Source: CAIOYC01 sp965277345
Lineage (GTDB): Bacteria; Pseudomonadota; Alphaproteobacteria; Caulobacterales; Caulobacteraceae
Direction of reading: 5' to 3'
Length of the DNA: 64,000 nt
Assembly: GCA_965277345.1 (NCBI GenBank)
Contig: CBDICI010000004.1
Location: forward strand, 1,674,001-1,738,000
The notes under the pieces were generated by a model. The model was not told where the DNA came from. It made no database searches and was given only the letters and a program-made list of their open reading frames with translations. Position 1 is the stretch's first letter, and every line of letters starts with the position of its first letter. Both the position numbers and the translations under genes were made by a program. This document shows, piece after piece, positions 26,355 through 34,014 of the stretch.

Positions 26355-27889
26355 ACGTCTCCGTCTCGAACCCGTCCCCCGCCGCCACCTCCGTTCGCGG
26401 CGAGGTGAAGCGGATCCTGTCCCGCCTCGGCGTCGATGCGGCGGTGAAGACAGTCGGGAAGATCCAGGCGCGCTCACCGATCACCGGCGACGTCGTCGCC
26501 GAGATTCCCACCGTCCCTGTCGCTGAAGCCGATTCCGCTATCGAGCGGGCTCACGCCGCCTATCTGGCCTGGCGCACGGTAGCTGCGCCGCGCCGGGGCG
26601 AGCTGGTGCGCCTTCTGGGCGAAGAGCTTCGCGCCGCCAAGGACGACCTGGCCCTTCTGGTCACGCTGGAGGCCGGCAAGATCGCCTCCGAGGGGCAGGG
26701 CGAGGTGCAGGAGATGATCGATATCTGCGACTTCGCCGTCGGCCTGTCGCGCCAGCTCTACGGCCTCACCATCGCCACCGAGCGCGCCGAGCACCGCATG
26801 ATGGAGACCTGGCACCCGCTTGGCGTGGTGGGGGTGATCTCCGCCTTCAACTTCCCCGTGGCGGTATGGAGCTGGAACGCGGCGCTGGCCCTGGTGTGCG
26901 GCGATGCGGTGGTGTGGAAACCCTCGGAGAAGACGCCGCTGACCGCCCTGGCCACCCAGGCCCTGTTCCAGCGCGCGGCGGCGCGGTTCGGCGACGTGCC
27001 GGCCGGACTTTCGACCCTGCTGATCGGCGGGCGCGGCGTCGGCGAGGCGCTGGTGGAGCATCCCTGCGTGCCGCTGGTTTCCGCCACCGGTTCTACCGCC
27101 ATGGGTCGGGCGGTCGGCCCCAGGCTGGCCCGGCGGTTCGCGCGCGCGCTGCTTGAGCTCGGCGGCAACAACGCCGCCATCGTCGCCCCCTCCGCCGATC
27201 TCGACCTGACCCTGCGCGGGGTGGCCTTTTCCGCGATGGGCACGGCGGGCCAGCGCTGCACCACGCTGCGTCGCCTGTTCCTGCACGACGATATCTACGA
27301 CGCCTTTCTGCCGCGGCTGCGCGCCGCCTATGACAGCGTGACGGTGGGCGATCCGCGCGCGGGCGACACCCTGGTCGGGCCGCTGATCGACGCCGCCGCC
27401 GGCGAGGCCATGACTCACGCGCTGGATCAGGCCCGCGAGGACGGCGGCGTCGTCCACGGCGGCGATCGGATCGACATGGGCGGCGGGGTCTATGTGCGCC
27501 CGGCCCTGGTGGAAATGCTGGAGCAGACCGGGGTGATGCTGCACGAGACCTTCGCGCCGATCCTCTATGTCATGCGCTACCGCGACCTGGACGAAGCCAT
27601 CGCGCTGCAGAACGCCGCGCCCCAGGGGCTGTCATCCTCCATCTTCACCAACGATCTGCGCGAGGCCGAGCGGTTCATGTCGGTGCAAGGCTCGGACTGC
27701 GGCATCGCCAACGTCAATCTCGGCCCGTCCGGCGCGGAGATCGGCGGCGCGTTCGGCGGCGAGAAGGAGACCGGCGGCGGCCGCGAATCGGGCTCCGACG
27801 CCTGGAAGGCCTACATGCGCCGCGCCACCAACACGGTGAACTACGGCCGGACGCTACCCTTGGCCCAGGGGGTAAGGTTTGAGGTGTGA
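26351..27889 (+). CDS. amaB: Aldehyde dehydrogenase family 7 (aminoadipate semialdehyde/P6C dehydrogenase-like)
   Basis: A 512-residue NAD-dependent aldehyde dehydrogenase. The catalytic Cys303 sits in TAGQRCTTLRRLFLHD, the antiquitin (ALDH7A1) signature; the catalytic Glu is in LLELGGNNAAIV. WHPLGVVGVISAFNFPVAVWSWNAALAL and the closing IGGAFGGEKETGGGRESGSDAWKAYMRR are also ALDH7 features. The family oxidises alpha-aminoadipate semialdehyde/piperideine-6-carboxylate to 2-aminoadipate in lysine breakdown. The gene overlaps its upstream partner, so the two are likely translated together. The symbol amaB follows the Pseudomonas usage and is inferred. Confidence 0.85.
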   Translation: MNVSVSNPSPAATSVRGEVKRILSRLGVDAAVKTVGKIQARSPITGDVVAEIPTVPVAEADSAIERAHAAYLAWRTVAAPRRGELVRLLGEELRAAKDDLALLVTLEAGKIASEGQGEVQEMIDICDFAVGLSRQLYGLTIATERAEHRMMETWHPLGVVGVISAFNFPVAVWSWNAALALVCGDAVVWKPSEKTPLTALATQALFQRAAARFGDVPAGLSTLLIGGRGVGEALVEHPCVPLVSATGSTAMGRAVGPRLARRFARALLELGGNNAAIVAPSADLDLTLRGVAFSAMGTAGQRCTTLRRLFLHDDIYDAFLPRLRAAYDSVTVGDPRAGDTLVGPLIDAAAGEAMTHALDQAREDGGVVHGGDRIDMGGGVYVRPALVEMLEQTGVMLHETFAPILYVMRYRDLDEAIALQNAAPQGLSSSIFTNDLREAERFMSVQGSDCGIANVNLGPSGAEIGGAFGGEKETGGGRESGSDAWKAYMRRATNTVNYGRTLPLAQGVRFEV

Positions 27890-27895
27890 AATCCT

Positions 27896-28035
27896 TTTCC
27901 TCCCCCGTAAAACGGGGGAGGGGGACCGCCGGCACGGCGGTGGTGGGGGCTGCATCCCAATGCCGCGCTCGGGCAGCCCCCTCCGTCTAGGCGCGTCCCG
28001 CGCCGATCCACCTTCCCCGCTGCGCGGGGGAGGAA
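27896..28035. repeat. GC-rich intergenic repeat (copy h)
   Basis: A roughly 140-base element with arms CTCCCCCGTAAAACGGGGGAG and TTCCCCGCTGCGCGGGGGAG, between the ALDH gene and a convergent small gene. This is the last clear copy before the genomic island begins. Confidence 0.7.
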
Positions 28036-28041
28036 TCCAAG

Positions 28042-28293
28042 TTAGTGGTGAACCGGCTGGCCCAAGGCGGCTTCACGCTTTTGTTCGGCGATCTTGCGCT
28101 TCTTCATGACGGCCATGTGGTGGCCGACGGCGCAGCCGGCGACGGCGCCCGCCATGGTGTGCTTGCCGTGCAGGGCGTAGTGCGCGCCGACGCCGCCGAC
28201 CACGGCGCCGGACAGGCAACCCACCGCGCCGGCGGAGGTCGCGGCGCCCGAGGCGGCGATGGCGAGAGAAAGGGCGATAGCGAAGGCTTTCAT
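28042..28293 (-). CDS. Small secreted glycine-zipper-like protein
   Basis: An 83-residue protein with signal peptide MKAFAIALSLAIAASGAATSAGA. The mature region has GCLSGAVVGGVGAHYALHGKHTMAGAVAGCAVGHHMAVMKK, a glycine-rich amphipathic stretch of the kind in 17 kDa surface-antigen or glycine-zipper proteins, and ends with a basic tail. AGGAGA lies just upstream of the ATG at 28293 on the coding strand, which decides the start over a longer frame beginning at 28383. Function unknown; it is probably an envelope protein. Confidence 0.7.
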   Translation of the reverse strand: MKAFAIALSLAIAASGAATSAGAVGCLSGAVVGGVGAHYALHGKHTMAGAVAGCAVGHHMAVMKKRKIAEQKREAALGQPVHH

Positions 28294-28389
28294 GGGAAGT
28301 CTCCTGTGCGGGGCCCAGACGGCCACGCTGGTGATAGCCTGTCTAGCCGCCGGCTTCGCCTCCGCGCTTTGCCGCAAGCTCAACAGTTT

Positions 28390-29046
28390 TCAAGATTGGG
28401 CGGGCGCGTTGCGGCGATAGGTGTCGAGCTGGGCCTCCAGTGCTCGCCCGAAGGCCGGTCGCGCTTCGCCCCACCGATAATAGGCCGACAGGGCGGGATA
28501 GTCGGCCAGCCCCGGCCAGTCGCCAAGCTCGCGCAGCACCATGGTCATTACGAGGTCCCCGGCGGTGAAGCGGCCCTCCAGATAGTCCCGCTCGCCCAGC
28601 CACACCGCGAGCGCGTCCAGCCGCTCGCGCAGCCTGGCCTCCACCTGTGGGCGGCGTTCCTGTGTCCAGGCCTCGCCGACGTGGAACATGTTCACCTGGT
28701 TGATGGCGTCCACGTGCGGCTCGATCGTCGACACCGCGGCGAATATCCAGCTCGACACCCGGGCCCGGCCGGCGGGATCGGCGGGCGCCAGCGCCTCGGA
28801 CCGGGCCGCCAGGTGCTGGACGATGGCCGCCGACTCGAACAGCTCCACCTCTCCATCCCTGAACGCCGGGACAAGCCCGAACGGTTGGCGGCGGCGATAG
28901 GCGGCCGAGCCGCGGTCGGCCTCGTCGGTGAGCAGAACCTCATAGGCCAGCCCCGCCTCCTCCAGCGCCCAGCGCACGCGCAGGTCCTTCACATAGCCGT
29001 GCGCGAACTCGGGCGCCCAGCGAAAGGCGCTGATCTCAATGGTCAT
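28390..29046 (-). CDS. Glutathione S-transferase family protein
   Basis: A 218-residue cytoplasmic GST-like protein with an N-terminal thioredoxin-fold half (residues 1-80, with FGLVPAFRDGEVELFESAAIVQHLA, the glutathione-binding loop signature) and an all-alpha C-terminal half. The start at 29046 gives MTIEISAFRWAPEFAHGYVKDLRVRWALEEAGL, the normal start of the family. Substrate and role are unknown. Its upstream region borders the left end of the genomic island, with the tRNA-Leu 3' fragment 78 bases away. Confidence 0.88.
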   Translation of the reverse strand: MTIEISAFRWAPEFAHGYVKDLRVRWALEEAGLAYEVLLTDEADRGSAAYRRRQPFGLVPAFRDGEVELFESAAIVQHLAARSEALAPADPAGRARVSSWIFAAVSTIEPHVDAINQVNMFHVGEAWTQERRPQVEARLRERLDALAVWLGERDYLEGRFTAGDLVMTMVLRELGDWPGLADYPALSAYYRWGEARPAFGRALEAQLDTYRRNAPAQS

Positions 29047-29123
29047 GCGGCGTCTCCTGCCAGGCTCTGCCAGGACCCGCGATGCACGGTCATGGCCAGA
29101 AGGCCCGGCCGCTCGAGGTTCGG

Positions 29124-29176
29124 TGGTGCGGGCGGTCGGGGTCGAACCGACACTCCTTTCGGAACCGGATTTTGAG
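29124..29176 (-). pseudogene. tRNA-Leu(CAA) 3' half (att-like left boundary)
   Basis: Reading on the minus strand it runs from the anticodon loop CTCAAAA through the TCCGG stem, the long variable arm, the TTCGACC T-loop and the CGCCCGC acceptor strand to CCA. It lacks the 5' half. The TCCGG stem is complementary to CCGGA in the 5' fragment at 57,054-57,092, showing the two come from one gene. Confidence 0.85.
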
Positions 29177-29251
29177 ACAGGCGGCTGTTGCCGTGACGGG
29201 TTTTGAGTTGAGAGAGCGTCTCCGGGCCGCCCAGTTCGTGGAATTAGTCCC

Positions 29252-29604
29252 ATGGATGTCGTTCAAGTCCAGCCCGATGTGATCAACGTCGCCGCATCCC
29301 ACGCGCCTGCTTCCGGCGCGTATAAGGTCGACCTCGCGCGCGGCGACCGTATCGGCCGCGTCTCCCCGCGTGGTTCTCTCGGCCGGACGACGAGCGGTCT
29401 CTGTCTCTGAGCACGCTCTACGACGCGGCCCATTCAAATCTTCCTGCGGCCATCTGTTCAAGTGACGACGGCAGGCATCGGCTTAACCCGAAGAAACGCC
29501 GATTGGAGGACTGGCGGTGGGCCCTCGCCCAAACGTTTCGGGATCGCGGTGTTGAGGCCAAAGCAACACTCCGGCGGGTGCGGGGTGTTGCGCGGAAAGC
29601 GTAG
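29252..29604 (+). pseudogene. Decayed DUF932 gene fused to relaxase remnant
   Basis: From the ATG at 29252 the translation gives YKVDLARGDRIGRVS. After a one-base shift near 29,376 it continues as WFSRPDDERSLSLSTLYDAA, which matches the N-terminus of plasmid/ICE DUF932 proteins as I remember them. In the same frame it runs into RLNPKKRRLEDWRWALAQTF, GVEAKATLRRVRGVARK and a stop at 29,602, which looks like a piece of an IncP/ICE-type relaxase. An internal deletion probably joined the two. Confidence 0.55.
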
Positions 29605-29720
29605 CGGGGGCCGCTTCGGCGAGTTGGCGACCGCCACCGGTGCGGTGAATCGCCCATGGCCCTTGTCCTACGTGGCGCCTACCGGGAAGCCCGAAGGCGG
29701 CGTTACATGATCCCGGCATT

Positions 29721-29968
29721 AAGCCGCCGTGGGAGATCAACGTTGTCGATCGCCAAGCTCGAATTCGGTCGCTCTATATGGCGCAGGCTAAGCTCTTGCA
29801 GGGCGCCGAGAATCCGCAGACCCGCGCGCTGGTGTCAAGGTCGAAATTTTTGTCAAAGCCATGACTCAGCCTGACGGCCAGCGCCGAGCATTAACAAAGG
29901 AACTGCAAGCCACACGTCGAAACTTGAATGTCAAGCAAAACGCTAACGGACCCGAACGTTCGCACTGA
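29721..29968 (+). pseudogene. Relaxase C-terminal remnant
   Basis: Frame one reads PPWEINVVDRQARIRSLYMA and KLLQGAENPQTRAL. After a shift near 29,835 it continues GVKVEIFVKAMTQPDGQRRA, LTKELQATRRNL and stops at 29,966. The pattern of ERQARIRSLYLAQAKLLQ followed by VKVEAFVxAMPQPDSQRLAL is one I associate with conjugative relaxases of alphaproteobacterial plasmids and ICEs. Roughly 115 bases between this and the upstream remnant could not be placed. The 160 bases after it (29,969-30,127) hold nothing I can identify. Confidence 0.5.
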
Positions 29969-30127
29969 TACAGTTAATCGTTGAGCTTAGGGCTCTTAAC
30001 GGTCATTCGGAAGGGCTGGTTTTCGGCTGGGCGGAGGCATCGCTAAGACCAGGTCGGGCTCCCTGCCGACGGCTAAGTCGGATAACGTCTTGCGCGAGAA
30101 TGTTGGCCTGAGAGGCAGGGGCGCCGC

Positions 30128-30883
30128 ATGACCAGAGCAGAGATGTTGCTGACGGGTGTCGATGTCGATGCGGAGGTCGGCCTGGAGATCGGACCGCTCG
30201 CGTCGGCGATCGTTCCCAGGGCGCCCGGCCGGCAGATTTTTTACGCCGACTACATGAGCCGGGACGAGTTGCTGGCCTCGGAAACGCTTCGCCCGGACAT
30301 TTCCCGGCCGGATATCCCAGAGGTCGACTACGTGATCTCGCCTCTGCCGTCGGATCTGGGCAGAAGATTCGATTATGTGATCGCGTCGCACGTGATCGAG
30401 CACGTGCCGGATCTGCTCGGATTCCTGACCGCTGTGTTGGGCTGGCTGCGCGGACCGAACAGTCGATTGATCCTGGCTGTTCCCGACAAGCGCTATACCT
30501 TCGACTACCTGCGGCCGCTGAGTTCCATTGGCGAGGTTCTGCAAGCCTTCCTTGAACGGCGCACGTCGCCGCCCTTCTCTGCAATCTATGATACGTACCG
30601 GTACTCCGTTGAGCTCGATCTCGGCCGCGTCTGGACCGAGGAGCCGTATCAGTCCCCACTGACTCGAACGTTCAACCCGCGCCTCGGCCTGGATTGGGCG
30701 CTGGAGGCGCGGACCCGCCACACCTATCGCGACTGTCATTGTTGGGTGTTCACCTACGCCTCGTTTCTGTCGATGATGGGCGAGATCAACGAGGCGGGGC
30801 TGGCCCCTCCGATCACCGTCAGCCGCCATCTCGGCCCCATGCCTGGGACAAACGAGTTCCACGTCGTTCTGAGCCCCGGCTGA
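30128..30883 (+). CDS. Class I SAM-dependent methyltransferase
   Basis: A 251-residue methyltransferase-like protein. An acidic first motif (VGLEIGPLASAIVPRA) is unusual, followed by the signature FDYVIASHVIEHVPDLLGFL near residue 85 and LILAVPDKRYTFDYLRPLS. This is the type often linked to glycosyltransferase clusters, where it may methylate a sugar or act in glycan assembly. It lies just beyond the TPS operon and converges with tpsB, so a link to that system is possible but unproven. Confidence 0.8.
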   Translation: MTRAEMLLTGVDVDAEVGLEIGPLASAIVPRAPGRQIFYADYMSRDELLASETLRPDISRPDIPEVDYVISPLPSDLGRRFDYVIASHVIEHVPDLLGFLTAVLGWLRGPNSRLILAVPDKRYTFDYLRPLSSIGEVLQAFLERRTSPPFSAIYDTYRYSVELDLGRVWTEEPYQSPLTRTFNPRLGLDWALEARTRHTYRDCHCWVFTYASFLSMMGEINEAGLAPPITVSRHLGPMPGTNEFHVVLSPG

Positions 30884-30920
30884 CATCGGGAGCGTCGACG
30901 ACGGCGGCGGACGCCGCGCC

Positions 30921-32681
30921 TCAGAACGCCAGGCTCACGCGGCTTTCGAGGCGCCAGGCGCCGTCGCGCGTGGACGGGCCAGTGGTGAGAGCCCGAGCAA
31001 GGTCGAGTTCGGCCGAGAGGCGGCTCGCGAGCAGGGCCGAAAGGCCAAGGCCGAGCGAGGCGGCGGTTTGCGTGTGGCGGGAGGCGAGGTTGGAAGCGAA
31101 TCCGGCGTCGATGAAGCCATAGGGCGCGAGCGCGGTCATGAAGGACGCCTGCACGGGAAGTGGCGGGGCGTGCAGCTCATTGCGCAGGACCAGCGCCCGG
31201 TCGTAAGCGCCGTCGTCAAGGGTGTACCCCCGCACCAGGCCTTGCCCCCCGAGGCCGGCCTGCTCGGTGGCGGGCAGGGGCTGCTCGGCATATTGACCGA
31301 TCATCTGCAGGCTCCAGGACCAGCCGGCGCGCAGGCGTGTGGCCCGGTCCAGCACGAGGCCGAGATAGGCGTAGCGAGCATCGGCGAGCCGGCCCTGGGT
31401 CACCGCCCGGATCCGCACGGCGCTGTTGGCGGCGTCCACCCCGCCGGGGCTGACGTGGAGGAGGAGGTCGAGATCGAAGCGGCCAAGGCGGTCGATCCTC
31501 GCCACGCTGTATCCGAGCTGGAGCTGGTAGTCCTCCAGCGCCGTCTGTCGCACGGCCGCGTCGCCGAACAAGGTGATGGTCTCCTGCCGCTTGCCGGCTA
31601 GGCCCAGGCGCATGTCGCCCCACCCGCCGAGCGCCGGGTCGAGCTTGGACAGCGCGACGCGCAGGTCGATCGCAAGCTCATAGGTTCGCTGGTCGATGAC
31701 GAAGTCCTGGGCCGGCGTGTTGGTCTCGACGTCGTCGGCGGCAACCTCCAGAGCGGTGCGGGGAAGGGGCTGGAACGACAGACGGGCGGCCTGGCTCAGA
31801 TAACGAGGCCGATCAGCGGCCGAGAAGAGCCTGCCCTCGTTGAACAAGGCGTCGTCCGAGGCGGTGACTTGGTAGGAGGCCAGGCTGCCGAAGCCGAGCA
31901 GTCCGGCGACCTGACCGCCGGCGAAATAGCGGTCGATCCCCGTGGAGGGTGAGCCGGAGTCGGCGTAGCCGGCGTAGAGACCGAACGGTCGCGCGTCCGT
32001 CACCTGCAGCCGCACGTCGGTTTCGCCCAGAGCCGCGCCGGGAGAGAAGATCGGCTGTACCTTGCGGAACGGATCGCGCTCCAGCCAATCGATATCGTCG
32101 GATACCGCCGGGGCGTTGACGCCGCCGCCCGGGCTCAGCCGCACGCGGGCCGCGATCGCCCTCGCCTCTTCAGCGCTCCGGGCGCCGACCACAGTCCTGG
32201 CGCCGACCCTGAACTCCACCACCCGCAGTCGCAGAACACCTGTGGTAAGTTCCTGCTCGGGGGGGAAGACGCTCAGAAAGGGATAGCCGGCGCTGCGGTA
32301 GGCCTTGGCCACCGCCGCTTGCGCCTCGGCGATCAGACGGCGCGACAACGGCCGCTGAAGCAGGGGGGCGAGCGCGCGCGCGGCGCGGGCCGCGGACAAG
32401 CGCAGGGCGGGCGAGACGGTGACGCCGGAGGCTCCGCCGCCGTCCCCTACCCCTCCGGCCGGCTCGGTCGGGTCCAGCAGTACGACGGCTCGTAGGGCCG
32501 GGCCGAGCGGGGTCCGATCCGCCGCCGCAGAGATCGGCGGCTCGGGCGCGAGAGCCGGCGGGCGGGTTTCCGGCGGGGAGGGCGGCAGGTTGCGCTCAAC
32601 CACCTGTGCGGCCGCCGGAGTGGCCAGCGTCAAGCCCGACGTCAGCAGGGCGAGCGCCAGCGCAGCGCGCGGGGCGCTCAA
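30921..32681 (-). CDS. Two-partner secretion transporter TpsB (ShlB/FhaC family)
   Basis: A 586-residue outer-membrane Omp85-type protein that secretes a TpsA exoprotein. It has a signal peptide (MSAPRAALALALLTSGLTLATPAAAQ). A POTRA-type region lies near residues 105-165 (LSRRLIAEAQAAVAKAYRSAGYPFLSVF, LRLRVVEFRVG) and a beta-barrel follows. The conserved L6 motif GLGGQGLVRGYTLDDGAYD is near residue 480, and the chain ends in an aromatic (SLAF). It starts with TTG at 32681, supported by GGAGG about eight bases upstream. It is the last gene of the tpsA-GT2-GT4-tpsB operon, with a 34 bp gap before it. Confidence 0.9.
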   Translation of the reverse strand: MSAPRAALALALLTSGLTLATPAAAQVVERNLPPSPPETRPPALAPEPPISAAADRTPLGPALRAVVLLDPTEPAGGVGDGGGASGVTVSPALRLSAARAARALAPLLQRPLSRRLIAEAQAAVAKAYRSAGYPFLSVFPPEQELTTGVLRLRVVEFRVGARTVVGARSAEEARAIAARVRLSPGGGVNAPAVSDDIDWLERDPFRKVQPIFSPGAALGETDVRLQVTDARPFGLYAGYADSGSPSTGIDRYFAGGQVAGLLGFGSLASYQVTASDDALFNEGRLFSAADRPRYLSQAARLSFQPLPRTALEVAADDVETNTPAQDFVIDQRTYELAIDLRVALSKLDPALGGWGDMRLGLAGKRQETITLFGDAAVRQTALEDYQLQLGYSVARIDRLGRFDLDLLLHVSPGGVDAANSAVRIRAVTQGRLADARYAYLGLVLDRATRLRAGWSWSLQMIGQYAEQPLPATEQAGLGGQGLVRGYTLDDGAYDRALVLRNELHAPPLPVQASFMTALAPYGFIDAGFASNLASRHTQTAASLGLGLSALLASRLSAELDLARALTTGPSTRDGAWRLESRVSLAF

Positions 32682-32715
32682 AGCCGGACCTCCGATTGGC
32701 GATCAAATCCCATCC

Positions 32716-34014
32716 TTAGAGCGCCGCCTTGGTCAGCGCGCTCTTCGATAAAGCAGCCCGCGTGTGGCGAGGCCAGCCGACGCGCTCGTTCCCGGCCGCC
32801 ACGTCGGCGTCCGCCGGCCGGATCATGTAGTCGACCACGGGAGCGAGTTCGGCGGCCCAGCCCCGTCCACAAAGCAGCTCGACCCGTTGGGCGGCGCGCG
32901 CGCGCAGCGGCTCCTGGTCGCTCCAGCCGGCGACGGCGGTGAACAGCCGGTCGGCCAGGCTGGTCGCGGTGGGCTCGGCGATCAGGGCGGTTTGCCCGTC
33001 CTCCAGCAGCCAGCCGTTGGTGTCGTTGCGCAGCGCCACCACCGTGGCTCCGCAGGCCATCAGTTCAAACGGAAGGTAGGAGGGGTGGGGGGTGACCATC
33101 GAGGCGAGACCGACGTGGCATGTGCGGTAGAGCTCGCCGGTCTGCTCGTAGGGGAGCCAACCGAGGGGCTCGACCACCCCCTTCAAACCATACTGAGCCG
33201 GGTCGAACTCGGCGCCGGCGCAGAGGATTTCCACCGAACTGCCGAACCTGGCCTTCAGTCGCTTCAGCGCCGCCGCGCCGAGTTCAAAAGCGTTCCGCGG
33301 GTTGCCCGGCCGGGCGTAGAAGAAGACCCGCGCCCGCGGCCAGCGCGCGCCTGAGCCCGGATAGAACACGCGGCGGTCGATCTGAGGGGTGAAGCTGACG
33401 ACCGGACCGCCATATCGGTCACGGTAGAGCTGGCCTAGAGGTGCGGTATTGGCGATGGCCTCAAAGCCCAGCCGATAGCTGAGCTCCGCCTGGGCCGAGG
33501 TGGAGCCGGCGGGGTAAAACAAAGGCTCCAGGTCCTGGATCAGATACATCCTTCGCGCACAGGCGGGCGCCGCCGCCAACACGAAGGCGGTGGTCCAAAG
33601 GGTCGCGACGCCGATGTCGGCGGCCGGTACGTTTTTGAGCTTGGCCTCGCTGTCCAGGGTGATGAACTCCGCGCCGTCCAGCTCCGGGAAGGCGCCGATC
33701 ACGCGCCGGGACACGTCCTTGAGATCCGCCGGGCCGCAGATCAGGAATCGTTGGTGGACGCCCTTGGTCCGCAGCTGGGCCGCGATCCGGAAGGCCGTCA
33801 TCAGCCCGCCGACCTTCACCGCCCCGACCTCCTGGAAGAACCAGTTGCAACTCATCCGGCCCGGCCGCCAGACGAACGGCGGCGAGGCCGCGCAGGTCCG
33901 GCTGGCGACCTCCAGGTCAAGGTCCACCGCTTCGGCGAGCTGTAAGGCGTCCGAGGCGTAACCGGCCCACAGGTCTCTCGGCGCTGAAGGCCGGCGTCCA
34001 AAGCTAAGCCGCAT
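32716..34014 (-). CDS. Glycosyltransferase family 4, WsaF-like
   Basis: A 432-residue GT-B fold glycosyltransferase. The N-terminal half includes KVGGLMTAFRIAAQL and ARRMYLIQDLEPLFYPAGS, near residue 156, the signature of WsaF-type rhamnosyltransferases. The C-terminal part has a nucleotide-sugar-binding segment with VGLASMVTPHPSYLPFELMACG. The residues are those of the WsaF family, but the donor sugar cannot be proved. The start overlaps the end of the GT2 gene by 11 bases and a 34 bp gap leads to tpsB, so it is co-transcribed with the secretion system. Confidence 0.82.
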   Translation of the reverse strand: MRLSFGRRPSAPRDLWAGYASDALQLAEAVDLDLEVASRTCAASPPFVWRPGRMSCNWFFQEVGAVKVGGLMTAFRIAAQLRTKGVHQRFLICGPADLKDVSRRVIGAFPELDGAEFITLDSEAKLKNVPAADIGVATLWTTAFVLAAAPACARRMYLIQDLEPLFYPAGSTSAQAELSYRLGFEAIANTAPLGQLYRDRYGGPVVSFTPQIDRRVFYPGSGARWPRARVFFYARPGNPRNAFELGAAALKRLKARFGSSVEILCAGAEFDPAQYGLKGVVEPLGWLPYEQTGELYRTCHVGLASMVTPHPSYLPFELMACGATVVALRNDTNGWLLEDGQTALIAEPTATSLADRLFTAVAGWSDQEPLRARAAQRVELLCGRGWAAELAPVVDYMIRPADADVAAGNERVGWPRHTRAALSKSALTKAAL

